64,000 bases of DNA from contig NZ_BMZS01000011.1 of the NCBI RefSeq assembly GCF_014652915.1, positions 186,001 through 250,000 of the forward strand. The letters are read 5' to 3'. The notes under the pieces are model-generated. The model saw nothing but the letters and a program-made list of their open reading frames with translations. It searched no databases and was not told where the DNA came from. The stretch comes from Thalassobaculum fulvum (GTDB taxonomy: Bacteria > Pseudomonadota > Alphaproteobacteria > Thalassobaculales > Thalassobaculaceae). Shown one piece after another: positions 34,470-43,850 of the stretch. Each line of letters starts with the position of its first letter. Position 1 is the first letter of the stretch. The position numbers were made by a program, and so were the translations under genes.

Positions 34470-35066
34470 ATGCTCGAGAACACCATCGCCCTGCTGACGG
34501 TGGCGCTGCCGCTGATGGGCAGCCCCGGCCCGGCGATCGTCAGCCTGGCGGCCACCGGCTCCAGCTTCGGCTTCCGGCCCGGCCTGCGCTATCTCGCCGG
34601 CATCCTGCTCGGCAACTCGACGGTGCTGCTGATGGTGGCGGCCGGCATCACCGGCATGGTGCTGGCATTGCCGGCCGCCGTGCCCGTCCTGACCGGCATC
34701 GGCCTCGCCTACCTGCTGTACCTGGCCTGGAAGATCGCCACCGCCCCGGTGGTCCGCACCGCGGCCGAGCCGGGGAGGGAGCCGACGACCGCCGGCGGCT
34801 ACCTGCTGTCGCTGGTCAACCCCAAGGCCTACGCCGCGATCGGCGCGGTGTACGCCAGCGGCAGCATCGTGCCCGGCGACCCGGTGCTGGACACCGCGTT
34901 GAAGATCGCCGTGCTGATCGGCGTGAACGTCACCGTGAACACCGCCTGGCTCGGCATCGGCGCCGCGTTCTCGTCGGTGCTGCGCAACCCGCGCACCGGA
35001 AGGGCGCTGAACTGGTCGCTCGCCGGCCTGCTGCTGGCCTCGGTGGCGTACACGGTGCTGCGGTAG
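34470..35066 (+). CDS. LysE family amino-acid exporter
   Basis: A 198-residue membrane protein with about six TM helices. It has the LysE/RhtB N-terminal pattern PLMGSPGPAIVSLAATGSSFGFRPGL and LVNPKAYAAIGAVY in the middle. Family members export amino acids and related compounds; the substrate is unknown. It ends immediately before the convergent SDR gene (adjacent stops). Confidence 0.88.
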   Translation: MLENTIALLTVALPLMGSPGPAIVSLAATGSSFGFRPGLRYLAGILLGNSTVLLMVAAGITGMVLALPAAVPVLTGIGLAYLLYLAWKIATAPVVRTAAEPGREPTTAGGYLLSLVNPKAYAAIGAVYASGSIVPGDPVLDTALKIAVLIGVNVTVNTAWLGIGAAFSSVLRNPRTGRALNWSLAGLLLASVAYTVLR

Positions 35067-35840
35067 CTACACCGCCACGCTCATGGCGCCGTCGACGCTG
35101 AGCACGTGGCCGCTGACGAAGGCGCCGGCCGGGCTCATCAGGTAGACCGCGGCGCCGCCGAGCTCCTCCGGCTGGGCCCAACGGCCCATCGGGGTGCGGC
35201 CGACCACCCAGCTGTTGAACTGCTCGTTCTCGATCAGCGCGGTGTTCATCTCGGTGGCGACGTAGCCGGGGGCGACCGCGTTGACCCGGACGCCGCGGCC
35301 GCCGAGCTCGACCGCCATGGCGCGGGTCAGGGCGCGCAGGCCCTCCTTGGCGGCGATGTAGGCCGGCACCGTCGGCCGCGCGATCGGGCCCAGCATCGAC
35401 ACGGTGTTGACGATCGAGCCGCCGCCGGTCTGCACCATCCGCTTCGCCGCCTCGCGCCCGAGCACGAAGCAGGCGGTCAGGTTGGTCTCGACCACCCGGC
35501 GGAAATCCTCGGTCGGGAACTCCAGCACCGGCACCCGGTGCTGCACGCCGGCATTGGCGATCAGCCCCCAGATCGCGCCGTGGCGGGCGACGACGCGGTC
35601 GAGCGCGGCGGTCGCCGCCGCCTCGTCGGTGACGTCGAACGCCTCGCCCTCGGCGTCGTGGCCGGCGGCCGCCAGTTCGTCGACCTTGGCGGCCAGGGTG
35701 TCCGGGTTGCGGCCGTTCAGCACGACGCGCGCGCCGTGTTCGGCGCAGGCCTTGGCCATCGCGAAGCCGATCCCGCGCGAGGCGCCGGTGATCAGGATGG
35801 TGCGTCCGGTCAGGTCGAACAGCGTGGTCGCGATGGCCAT
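35067..35840 (-). CDS. short-chain dehydrogenase/reductase (SDR)
   Basis: A 257-residue classical SDR. The cofactor motif is TGASRGIGFAMA, the NAG motif is in LIANAGVQHRV, the catalytic Ser is in VNTVSMLGP and the YxxxK motif is YIAAK. C-terminal VSGHVLSVDGAMSV is standard. It resembles gluconate 5-dehydrogenase-like oxidoreductases. It is a single gene, and substrate assignment is not possible from sequence. Confidence 0.92.
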   Translation of the reverse strand: MAIATTLFDLTGRTILITGASRGIGFAMAKACAEHGARVVLNGRNPDTLAAKVDELAAAGHDAEGEAFDVTDEAAATAALDRVVARHGAIWGLIANAGVQHRVPVLEFPTEDFRRVVETNLTACFVLGREAAKRMVQTGGGSIVNTVSMLGPIARPTVPAYIAAKEGLRALTRAMAVELGGRGVRVNAVAPGYVATEMNTALIENEQFNSWVVGRTPMGRWAQPEELGGAAVYLMSPAGAFVSGHVLSVDGAMSVAV

Positions 35841-35971
35841 GGTCGTCTCGTCCGCGGGATAAGGGAACCGGCAGGGTATGGGCGGTGCCGGCGGGCCACA
35901 ACCCGCTTTGACGGGAGGTCCCGCCGGGCCTAGCGTTGTTACCGACCGACAGGATCCCCGGGAGAGACGCC

Positions 35972-36844
35972 ATGGCCTTCGCCCTCGACGACGCGGCGCG
36001 CGCCGCCTTCCACCGCGACGGCTACTTCATCGCCCGCAGCCTGTTCGACGCCGAGGAGACCGCCCTGCTGCGGGCCGCCATGGAGACCGACCCCGAGGTC
36101 AGGCGCAACCTGTACGACCGCTTCGATTCCGGCGGCAAGGCCACGAAGATGGTGAGCTGGAACCACCCCGGCGACAGCGTCTACGGCCTGGCGGCGAGGT
36201 CGCGCCGGATCGTCGACGCCATGGCCGACCTGCTGGGCGACGAGGTCTACCACTACCACTCCAAGCTGACGGCCAAGGAACCGCGGGTCGGCGGGGCCTG
36301 GGAATGGCACCAGGACTACGGCTACTGGTACAACAACGGCTGCCTGTTCCCGGACATGGCCAGCGTGCAGATCGCGCTCGACCGCACCGACCGCGACAAC
36401 GGCTGCCTGCAGGTGCTGCGCGGCTCCAACCGCATGGGCCGGATCGACCACAAGATGCTGGAGGGCAGCCAGGTCGGGGCCGATCCGGTGCGGGTCGGGA
36501 AGGCGCTCGAGCGGCTGGAGCGGGTGTACTGCGAGATGGAGCCGGGCGACGGGGTGTTCTTCCACTGCAACACCCTGCACCGGTCCGACCGCAACGAGAG
36601 CGACAATCGGCGCTGGACCCTGATCTGCTGCTACAACGCCCGCGGCAACGATCCGTATCTCGCCCATCACCACCCGTTCTACTCGCCGATCGCCGTGGTC
36701 GAGGACGACGCCATCAAGGCGGCCGGGATGAAGCTGGCCGACGGGGCGACCGAGAACTTCTCGTCCAAGCCGAACGACCCGCCGGAGATCGCCGGCTCCA
36801 AGGCCGGGCGCGAGGACGAGCGCTGGATCGCCGCACGGCGCTAG
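35972..36844 (+). CDS. phytanoyl-CoA dioxygenase (PhyH) family protein
   Basis: A 290-residue Fe(II)/2-oxoglutarate oxygenase. The facial triad is visible as H-x-D in EWHQDYGYWYNNG and a distal His in GVFFHCNTLHRSDRNES, and the RRWTLICCYNA segment supplies the 2-oxoglutarate arginine. The family hydroxylates diverse small molecules including ectoine, so the substrate is open. The ATG at 35972 has a GGGAGAG site. Confidence 0.88.
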   Translation: MAFALDDAARAAFHRDGYFIARSLFDAEETALLRAAMETDPEVRRNLYDRFDSGGKATKMVSWNHPGDSVYGLAARSRRIVDAMADLLGDEVYHYHSKLTAKEPRVGGAWEWHQDYGYWYNNGCLFPDMASVQIALDRTDRDNGCLQVLRGSNRMGRIDHKMLEGSQVGADPVRVGKALERLERVYCEMEPGDGVFFHCNTLHRSDRNESDNRRWTLICCYNARGNDPYLAHHHPFYSPIAVVEDDAIKAAGMKLADGATENFSSKPNDPPEIAGSKAGREDERWIAARR

Positions 36845-36854
36845 CAGGCAGGGA

Positions 36855-37745
36855 TCAGGAGGTGCTCTTGCGCACCTGCTCGCGGTGGAACACGTACAGG
36901 CCGCTGGCCACCACCACGGCGGCGCCGACAACGGTCCATTCGTCCGGCAGGTGGCCGAACACCAGGAAGCCGGCGGTCGTCATCCACAGGATGCCGGTAT
37001 AGCTGAAGGGTGCGAGCAGCGAGGCCGGGGCGAACCGGTGGGCGATGATCAGCAGCCAGTGGCCGACCCCGCCGAACACCCCGAGCATGCACAGCAGCGC
37101 CCAGGCCAGCGGCCCCGACGGCGGCTCCCAGATGAACGGCAGCAGCGGCACCAGCACGACCGTGCCGAACAGCGGCGAGTACAGCGAGGTGGTGTCGGAA
37201 TGGTCGCGCGCCGCCAGCTTGCGCGTGGTGATCTGGTACAGCGCCACCGCCACCGCGTTGCACAGCGACAGGCCGATCGCCCAGTGCAGGGTGGCGCCGC
37301 CCGGCCGCACGATGATCAGCACCCCGACGAAGCCGACGGCGATCGCCGTCCAGCGCCGCCAGCCGACCCGCTCGCCCAGCAGCGGCACCGACAGGGCGGC
37401 GACCAGCAGCGGCACCGTGAACATGATCGACGAGGTGGTGGCGAGCTGCAGCCAGCGCAGCGCGAAGAAGTTCAGGATGGTCGACATGAACAGGAAGATC
37501 GAGCGGACGATCTGCAGCTTCAGGTTCGAGGACGCCAGCACCCGGGTGCCCTTGCGCGGCAGCAGCACGGCGGCGACCAGCACCGCGTGGCCGACGAACC
37601 GTGCCCACACGATCTGCAGGCTGTTCATCTCCTGCGCCAGCAGCTTGGCCGAGGTGTCGAGGAAGGTGAACAGCAGGAACGCCGCCACCATCAGCAGGAT
37701 GCCGGTTCCGCGGCGGCTGTCGTCGAGATATCCGGTGGTGGACAG
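36855..37745 (-). CDS. EamA/DMT family transporter
   Basis: About 296 residues with ten TM helices in two EamA repeats: GILLMVAAFLLFTFLDTSAKLL opens the first half and AIGLSLCNAVAVALYQITTRK the second. The start is uncertain. No ATG, GTG or TTG lies near the first helix. A CTG at 37745 has a perfectly placed GGGAGG site and is used here, while a GTG at 37880 would add 45 Arg/Pro-rich residues reaching into the next gene. The substrate is unknown. Confidence 0.8.
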   Translation of the reverse strand: MSTTGYLDDSRRGTGILLMVAAFLLFTFLDTSAKLLAQEMNSLQIVWARFVGHAVLVAAVLLPRKGTRVLASSNLKLQIVRSIFLFMSTILNFFALRWLQLATTSSIMFTVPLLVAALSVPLLGERVGWRRWTAIAVGFVGVLIIVRPGGATLHWAIGLSLCNAVAVALYQITTRKLAARDHSDTTSLYSPLFGTVVLVPLLPFIWEPPSGPLAWALLCMLGVFGGVGHWLLIIAHRFAPASLLAPFSYTGILWMTTAGFLVFGHLPDEWTVVGAAVVVASGLYVFHREQVRKSTS

Positions 37746-37885
37746 GGCCGCCTCCCGCGGCGATTGACGGCGCAGTCTTAGCGCACCGGTCGCCGGGCGT
37801 CGACACGATCGCCCCTGCACACCGTCCGGACGTGCTAGATTGCCGGCGGGACGTGCAACATCAACCGGGGACGGGGTCACGGCAA

Positions 37886-38437
37886 GTGGCAGACCTGCTC
37901 GACGGCATCGAGACCAGCGAGGAACGCTCGCGGGCGTTCGCGGCGTATTGGGGGTCGCTGCCCAAGACGGCGCTGATTCCGCACCGCGACCGGTTCCGGC
38001 CGGAAGCGATCCCGCGCCTGCTGCCGAACATGGTGATTCACGAGCTGGTCTCGCCCGAGATGCTGCGGCTGCGGCTGGTCGGCTCGGCGGTGATCCAGGA
38101 CTACGGCCAGGAGATCACCGGCCGCAACTACCTGGACTTCGTCGACGAGCCGCGGCGGCCGAAGGCATCGCGGGCGATCCACGTGATCTGCGAGCAGCCG
38201 GCCGGCATGCTGGTGCAGCTGAGGTCGGTCACCCGGGCCGGCCGGATCATGACCCGCGAGTCGATCGCGTTCCCGATGCGCGGCGACGGCGACGTCGCCA
38301 ACCTGGTCTACTTCTGCTCGAGCCCGGCCCGCGAGCGCGAGATCGTGGGACCGGAGGTCGACCAGCTGCAGGTCATGAACGTGATGCGCCGCACCTACAT
38401 CGACATCGGGGCGGGCCTGCCGGACTTCCGCGACTGA
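37886..38437 (+). CDS. stand-alone PAS_5 domain protein (divergent)
   Basis: A 183-residue protein with the PAS_5 pattern FAAYWGSLPKTALIPHRDRFRP, RLRLVGSAVIQDYGQEITGRNYLDF and a C-terminal strand in ESIAFPMRGDGDVANLVYF. It is the most distant of the six family members in the window. The GTG at 37886 gives the normal N-terminal length; upstream GTGs at 37832 and 37853 are possible. It is divergent from the DMT gene. Confidence 0.75.
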   Translation: MADLLDGIETSEERSRAFAAYWGSLPKTALIPHRDRFRPEAIPRLLPNMVIHELVSPEMLRLRLVGSAVIQDYGQEITGRNYLDFVDEPRRPKASRAIHVICEQPAGMLVQLRSVTRAGRIMTRESIAFPMRGDGDVANLVYFCSSPAREREIVGPEVDQLQVMNVMRRTYIDIGAGLPDFRD

Positions 38438-38524
38438 GGGGCGACGGATCGGTTCGCCGCCCTTCCCCCGCTGAGCCGGCCGCGGCTTTCGGTCGGCATA
38501 GCGGAAGCGGGCGGTCGATTCACC

Positions 38525-39535
38525 CTATGCGGGATTTGTCGGGTTCCGCGGGTCAACGGTTCCGCTGTAGGTGCGCTGCGCGACCGGGGTGTCGGCGATG
38601 CGCCGGCGCAGCGCCGCGATGAAGCCGGCTTCGGCCCGGTTCCGCCCGCGCTTCGGGTTGGTCACCAGGTAGATGTCGATCGCCGGCGGGTCGCGGTACG
38701 GCGGCAGCCGCCACAGCAGGCCGTCTCTGACGTCGCGTTCCATCACGTGGATCGGCAGCGGCCCGATGCCGAGGCCGCACAATACCATGCGCCGGACCTC
38801 CTCGAGGTGCGGCGACTGGCCGACCACCGGCTGGCCGAGCTCGTACTGCCGGCGCAGCAGCGCGACCGGCCTGAGCGCGTCGCCGACATAGTCGGTGTCG
38901 AACGACACCGCGGCCAGGCCGCGCAGATCGTCCAGCCGCAGGCCCTTGCGGCCGAACAGCGGATGCGCCGGGCCGCAGAAGAAGCCGAAGAACTCGCGGT
39001 AGATCATCTGGTAGTCGAGCTGCGGCAGCCGCTTGTTCACCAGGCAGATCCCCAGGCTGGCGGTGCCTTCCTGCACGCTGCGGGCGACGTCGGCGCTGGT
39101 CTCGATCTTGATCCGGTAGGTGGCGCCCGGGTGCGCGGCGTGGAACGCGGCGATGGTGTCGTCGAGCAGCGGCGTGATCACGTGGCTGGCCAGCGAGATG
39201 TGCACGTTGCCGGTGATCGTCTGAGACGCCGCCGTCGCGACATCGGCCAGCCGGGCGATGCTGCCGTAGATCCCGACGCATTCCCGGTACAGCTCGCGGC
39301 CGGCGGCGGTCACCCGGAACACCCCGCGGCCGCGCTCGATCAGCCGGGCGCCGAGCCGGCCTTCCAGGCGCTGCAGGGCCTGGCTGACGGTCGGCTGGCG
39401 CAGCAGCAGGCGGTGCGCGGCGGCGGTGATCCCGCCCTCCTGGACGATGATCACGAAGGTCCGCAGCAGGTTCCAGTCGAGCTCGCCGACGAACTTCTCG
39501 GACAGGTCGGCACGCGGGGGCTGCATAATCTCCAT
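38525..39535 (-). CDS. LysR family transcriptional regulator
   Basis: A 336-residue LTTR. The N-terminal winged HTH (about 18-80) includes GGITAAAHRLLLRQPTVSQAL, and the effector domain follows from about residue 105 (GNVHISLASHVITPLL). It is divergent from the second polyamine-type ABC operon, and the 109-bp gap holds an AT-rich inverted repeat, so it is the probable regulator of that operon. The ATG at 39535 has a GGAG site; another in-frame ATG is 3 codons on. Confidence 0.92.
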   Translation of the reverse strand: MEIMQPPRADLSEKFVGELDWNLLRTFVIIVQEGGITAAAHRLLLRQPTVSQALQRLEGRLGARLIERGRGVFRVTAAGRELYRECVGIYGSIARLADVATAASQTITGNVHISLASHVITPLLDDTIAAFHAAHPGATYRIKIETSADVARSVQEGTASLGICLVNKRLPQLDYQMIYREFFGFFCGPAHPLFGRKGLRLDDLRGLAAVSFDTDYVGDALRPVALLRRQYELGQPVVGQSPHLEEVRRMVLCGLGIGPLPIHVMERDVRDGLLWRLPPYRDPPAIDIYLVTNPKRGRNRAEAGFIAALRRRIADTPVAQRTYSGTVDPRNPTNPA

Positions 39536-39546
39536 CAATGCTCCGG

Positions 39547-39570
39547 ATAGTGAATATCAATTTGTACTAT
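39547..39570. promoter_or_regulatory. candidate LysR-binding site
   Basis: Inverted repeat ATAGT-N14-ACTAT in the gap between the divergent LysR and ABC genes, in the most AT-rich stretch of the region (39547-39580). It contains T-N11-A spacings typical of LTTR boxes. Confidence 0.5.
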
Positions 39571-39644
39571 AGATTTGGCCGTTGCGATACTCCGCCGTCG
39601 GTCCGAGGCGCGGGCCGCCCGAAAGGCGGAGTTGCGGAAACCCG

Positions 39645-40514
39645 ATGGCGCAGGCGCGTGAAATCGACCCCCGGCCCTGGTATCTGCTGTCTCCGGCGCT
39701 GCTGGCGATCGCCCTGCTGGTGGTCGTGCCGATGTCGTTCATCCTGGTCTATTCGTTCTACGAGAACATCGACCTCGGCCTGGACGCGCCGGCCTTCCAG
39801 TTCGGCAACTGGCGGGAACTGCTGACCGACGGCTACTATCACGATGCGATCTGGAAGACCTTCCGGCTGTCGGCGATCGTCACCGTCCTGGCGGCGGTGC
39901 TGGGCTACGTCCCGGCCTACTTCATCGCCAACACCCGGTTCCGGCACAAATGGCTGCTGCTGCTGCTGCTGATCCTGCCGTTCTGGGTCAGCTTCATCAT
40001 CCGGACGCTGTCCTGGATCCACATCATGGGCAACCAGGGGGCGATCAACGGCCTGCTGCTGTGGCTGGGGGTGATCGACGAGCCGCTGCCCATGATGTTC
40101 AACGAGTTCGCGGTGATCGTCGGCTTCATCCACGTGTTCCTGCCGTACATGATCCTGAACGTGTACGTCAGCCTGGAAGGGATCGACCGCAACCTGGAGC
40201 CGGCCGCCCGGACCCTCGGCTGCACCCCCTGGCAGGCGTTCCTCGAGGTCACGCTGCCGCTGTCGCTGCCCGGGCTCGCCGCCGGCTGCCTGCTGGTGTT
40301 CGTGCTGACCGCCGGCAGCTACGTGACGCCGCTGATCCTCGGCGGCCCCGACGACTTCCTGTTCGGCAACCTGATCTACGACGCGGTGCTGTCGGAGCTG
40401 AACTGGCCGATGGGCGCCACCCTGTCCTTCGCCCTGCTGGTCCTGCTCGGCGTGGTGGTCGTGGTGTACAGCCGGTTCATGCGCCTGAACCAGCTGTCCA
40501 AGGCGTTCGGGTAG
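39645..40514 (+). CDS. ABC transporter permease, PotB type
   Basis: A 289-residue permease of normal length with six TM helices and the coupling motif EPAARTLGCTPWQAFLEVTLP. It is the first gene of a permease-permease-binding protein-ATPase operon. Unlike the PotB-type protein encoded at 5840 it has no periplasmic insert. The ATG at 39645 begins just before RPWYLLSPALLAIALL. Confidence 0.92.
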   Translation: MAQAREIDPRPWYLLSPALLAIALLVVVPMSFILVYSFYENIDLGLDAPAFQFGNWRELLTDGYYHDAIWKTFRLSAIVTVLAAVLGYVPAYFIANTRFRHKWLLLLLLILPFWVSFIIRTLSWIHIMGNQGAINGLLLWLGVIDEPLPMMFNEFAVIVGFIHVFLPYMILNVYVSLEGIDRNLEPAARTLGCTPWQAFLEVTLPLSLPGLAAGCLLVFVLTAGSYVTPLILGGPDDFLFGNLIYDAVLSELNWPMGATLSFALLVLLGVVVVVYSRFMRLNQLSKAFG

Positions 40515-40524
40515 GGGCGGCGCG

Positions 40525-41310
40525 ATGCGGGCATGGGGTTGGATCAGGGCGTATGCGGTCGCGGTCTACGTGTTCATGTTCGCACCGGTGGCGGTGGTCC
40601 TGCTGCTGGCCTTCAACAGCTCGCAGTTCAGCGGCTTCCCGATCGAGGGATTCAGCCTGCGCTGGTTCCGCCGGCTGTTCGAGAACGAAGCGATCATGCG
40701 GGCCTTCGAGACCTCGTTCTCGCTCGGTCTGCTGACCGCGGCCTGCGCCACCACGCTGGGCATCCTGGCGTCGCTGGCGCTGGTCCGCTACCGGTTCCGG
40801 GGCAAGGACTGGATCACCGCGCTGCTGATCTCGCCGGTGCTGGTGCCGGAGACGGTGCTGGCGGTCGGGCTGCTGATCTTCCTGCGCTGGCTGTCGATGC
40901 CGCGGTCGTTCCTGCTGCTGCTGCTTGGCCACACCATGATCGCGCTGCCGTTCGTGGTGCTGGTGGTGCAGGCCCGGCTGGTCGGGATCCGGCGCGACTA
41001 CGAGGAGGCGGCCCGCAGCCTCGGCGCCTCGCCGCTCGAGACCTTCTGGCAGATCACCCTGCCGCTGCTGATGCCGGCGGTGTTCGCGGGCGCGCTGTTC
41101 GCCTTCACGATCTCGTTCGACAACATCACCGCCACCATCTTCTGGCGCCCGGCCGGCACCGAGACCGTGCCGACCCAGATCTTCGGCATGCTGCGCAACT
41201 CGGTGAGCCCGGAGATCAACGCGCTCGGATTCGTGATGATCGTGGTCACCGTCGGCGTGCCGCTCGCCGCCGGCGCCCTGGCCCGCTACTTCGCGCGGCG
41301 GCGGCAATGA
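40525..41310 (+). CDS. ABC transporter permease, PotC type
   Basis: A 261-residue permease with six TM helices and the coupling motif EEAARSLGASPLETFWQITLP. It starts 10 bp after the PotB-type gene. The segment SFDNITATIFWRPAGTETVP near the C terminus is typical of spermidine/putrescine permeases. Confidence 0.92.
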   Translation: MRAWGWIRAYAVAVYVFMFAPVAVVLLLAFNSSQFSGFPIEGFSLRWFRRLFENEAIMRAFETSFSLGLLTAACATTLGILASLALVRYRFRGKDWITALLISPVLVPETVLAVGLLIFLRWLSMPRSFLLLLLGHTMIALPFVVLVVQARLVGIRRDYEEAARSLGASPLETFWQITLPLLMPAVFAGALFAFTISFDNITATIFWRPAGTETVPTQIFGMLRNSVSPEINALGFVMIVVTVGVPLAAGALARYFARRRQ

Positions 41311-41339
41311 GCGCGGCGCGAACCGGCGCCCGTCGCACC

Positions 41340-41455
41340 GTGGGTCCCGGCTCTTCGCGGCGTTGCCGCTGCGGCCGGGATGAGGGTGTGAGGGTACTGC
41401 CTTCCCGTTCGCTTGCCTCATCCCGGCCGGCGCGAAGCGGCGAGCAGGGACCCAT
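41340..41455. repeat. double-hairpin intergenic repeat, copy 4, inside an ABC operon
   Basis: Begins GTGGGTCCCGGCTCTTCG and ends GCAGGGACCCATC, with inner CCGGGATGAGG and CCTCATCCCGG arms. It occupies most of the 205-bp gap between the PotC-type permease and the binding-protein gene, so it may uncouple their expression. Confidence 0.75.
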
Positions 41456-41515
41456 CCGCTCCATCGGTGCCGACCGACAACAACCAACCAATCGTCAAGA
41501 ACAGGGAGACGACAG

Positions 41516-42679
41516 ATGAAGATCGACAGCACGAAACGCTACGAGGTTCTGCGCGAGCGGCTCGGCAACGGCGACGTCGACCGCCGGACCTTCTTCCGCC
41601 TGCTCGGTTTCGCCGGGATGGCGGCCGGGGTGTCCGGCGGGGTCATGACCGGGCTGTCGCGCCGGGCGCTCGCCGCCGGTACCGAGCTGCACTTCGAGGG
41701 CTGGGGCGGCGTGGTCAGCGAGGCGCTGCGCAAGCACGCCTTCGATCCCTACGAGAAGAAGACCGGCAACACCGTGATCGACGCCACATTCGGCGGCGAG
41801 GCCGAGGTGCTGACCAAGGTCCGGGCCGCCGGCAGCACCGACGGCCACAACATCCTGCATTCCTCGGGGGTGAGCTGGTACAAGCGCTGGGTCGACGCCG
41901 GCTACGGCACCGAGCTCAACCTGGCCAACATCCCGAACGTCGACAACGTCATGGACTCGATCATGGCGCCGTTCCGGGCGATCACGCCGGACAGCCTGTC
42001 GGCCGTGCCCTACGACTACGGCACCACCGGCATCGCCTACAACACCGAGCACGTCTCCAGGGAGCAGGCCGAGAAGCTCGGCGCCGACCTGCTGCTGGCC
42101 AAGGAGCTGAAGGGCAAGATCGGCGGCTGGGGCGGCGACTGGGCCAATCGGGCCTGGTACGGCGCCCTGCAGTCCGGCCAGGACCCGAACGACATCGAGG
42201 ACTGGGACGCGGTCTGGGACAAGGTGCGCGAGCACCGCTCCCTGGTGCTGAAGTACTGGAGCTCGGGCGCCGAGCTGATGGACCTGCTGGCCAAGGGCGA
42301 GATCTGGGTCACCGAGGCGTGGTCCGGCCGGGTCGCCGCCCTGCAGGCCCAGGGCCATCCGATCGGCTATCTCGACCCGAAGAACGGGCTCGCCTGGATG
42401 GAGAGCATGTTCGTGCTCAAGGGCTCGCCGATGGCCGAGGCCGAGGAGCTGCTGAACTTCATGCTCGACCCGCAGACCGCGATCGCGGTGGCCGAGGGCC
42501 AGAAGTACCCGCCGTCCCTCGACCCGCAGAAGGTCGCGATGACGCCGGTCATCGAGAAGCTGCCGGCCTACGATCCGACCGGCAAGCTGGCCGGGCTGGT
42601 GTTCCGCGACCCCGACAAGTGGAACCCGGTCGAGAAGCAGCAGCGCAAGGCCTGGAACCGCATCAAGAAGGGCGCCTGA
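41516..42679 (+). CDS. periplasmic substrate-binding protein, PotD/PotF-like
   Basis: A 387-residue protein with a long N terminus before a Tat motif (DRRTFFRLLG at residues 22-31) and a hydrophobic stretch to about residue 54. The mature fold (LHFEGWGGVVSEALRKH, VPYDYGTTGIAYN, WVTEAWSGRVAAL) is that of the spermidine/putrescine-binding class. Placed between the permeases and the ATPase, it gives the transporter its specificity. A downstream amino-acid oxidoreductase hints at an amine or amino-acid derivative. Confidence 0.9.
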   Translation: MKIDSTKRYEVLRERLGNGDVDRRTFFRLLGFAGMAAGVSGGVMTGLSRRALAAGTELHFEGWGGVVSEALRKHAFDPYEKKTGNTVIDATFGGEAEVLTKVRAAGSTDGHNILHSSGVSWYKRWVDAGYGTELNLANIPNVDNVMDSIMAPFRAITPDSLSAVPYDYGTTGIAYNTEHVSREQAEKLGADLLLAKELKGKIGGWGGDWANRAWYGALQSGQDPNDIEDWDAVWDKVREHRSLVLKYWSSGAELMDLLAKGEIWVTEAWSGRVAALQAQGHPIGYLDPKNGLAWMESMFVLKGSPMAEAEELLNFMLDPQTAIAVAEGQKYPPSLDPQKVAMTPVIEKLPAYDPTGKLAGLVFRDPDKWNPVEKQQRKAWNRIKKGA

Positions 42680-42691
42680 CGGCGGCGCGTC

Positions 42692-42720
42692 GCCGGGGCC
42701 GGCCGAGTGCCGGCCCCGGC
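42692..42720 (+). terminator. stem-loop after PotD-like gene
   Basis: Perfect 12-bp stem GCCGGGGCCGGC with its complement around a 5-nt loop, 13 bp after the binding-protein stop and before the ATPase. It has no U-tract. It probably raises binding-protein output relative to downstream genes. Confidence 0.55.
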
Positions 42721-42752
42721 ACCTCCGGACAACCACAACGGGCGGGGCTGCC

Positions 42753-43850
42753 GTGGCACGCGTCGAACTCAAGGGTGTGAGCAAGTCGTTCGGGCCGATC
42801 ACCGCGGTCCGCAAGGCCGACGTGGTGTTCGAGGAAGGCTCGTTCACCACGCTGCTGGGCCCGTCGGGCTGCGGCAAGACCACGATCCTGCGCATGGTGG
42901 CCGGGCTGGAGACGCCGACCGGCGGCGACATCCTGGTCGGCGGCCGCCGGGTCAACGACGTGCCGATCCACAAGCGCAACCTGGGGCTGGTGTTCCAGAA
43001 CTACGCGCTGTTCCCGCACAAGACCATCGCGCAGAACATCGCGTTCGGCCTGAAATACCGCGGGGTGCCGAAGGCCGAGGCGAGCGACAAGGTGCGCCAG
43101 GCGCTGGAGATCGTCCGCCTGCCCGGCGTCGAGGACCGCTACCCGAGCCAGCTCTCGGGCGGCCAGCAGCAGCGCATCGCGCTGGCCCGCGCGATCGTCA
43201 TCGAGCCGGACGTGCTGCTGCTGGACGAGCCGCTGTCGGCGCTGGACGCCAACCTGCGCGAGGAGATGCGGGTCGAGCTGAAGGCGATCCAGCACCGCAT
43301 CGGCGTGACCTCGATCTTCGTCACCCACGACCAGTCGGAGGCGCTCGCCATGTCCGACCGCATCGTGGTGATGAGCGCCGGCGAGGTGCAGCAGGAGGGC
43401 GTGCCGGAGGAGGTCTACAACACCCCGGCCAACGAGTTCGTGGCGCGGTTCCTGGGGGCGGCCAACCTGTTCGACGCCCGGGTGACCGGGGCGGACGCCG
43501 GGTCGGTCGAGCTCGACACCGCGGCGTTCGGCCGGCTGGCGGTGCCGCGCGAGCGGGCGCTGTGGCTCGGCGACGCCACGGCCGCCCGCCTGGTGGTGCG
43601 GGCCGAGAAGCTGGCGTTGAGCGCCGGCGACGCGGTGCCGGCGGGCACGGTCGGGGCTCCGGCCACGGTTGAGGCCGTCGACTACCAGGGCCAGCTGGCG
43701 CGCTACTTCCTGCGCATCGGCGACAGCCGGCTCCAGGCGATCCAGATGATCGACGGCCGGCCGTTCCCCGAGGGGGCGACCGTCACCGTCGCCGTGCGGC
43801 CCGAGGACTGCACCGCCCTGCCCGTGGAACGCGCCGCGGGGACGACGTGA
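42753..43850 (+). CDS. ABC transporter ATP-binding protein, PotA type
   Basis: A 365-residue ATPase with Walker A GPSGCGKTTILRM, signature LSGGQQQRIALARAI, Walker B LLLDEPLSALD and switch VTHDQSEALAM, followed by a TOBE domain from about residue 245. The GTG at 42753 follows GGCGGGG. Its stop overlaps the GTG of the oxidoreductase gene. Confidence 0.93.
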   Translation: MARVELKGVSKSFGPITAVRKADVVFEEGSFTTLLGPSGCGKTTILRMVAGLETPTGGDILVGGRRVNDVPIHKRNLGLVFQNYALFPHKTIAQNIAFGLKYRGVPKAEASDKVRQALEIVRLPGVEDRYPSQLSGGQQQRIALARAIVIEPDVLLLDEPLSALDANLREEMRVELKAIQHRIGVTSIFVTHDQSEALAMSDRIVVMSAGEVQQEGVPEEVYNTPANEFVARFLGAANLFDARVTGADAGSVELDTAAFGRLAVPRERALWLGDATAARLVVRAEKLALSAGDAVPAGTVGAPATVEAVDYQGQLARYFLRIGDSRLQAIQMIDGRPFPEGATVTVAVRPEDCTALPVERAAGTT

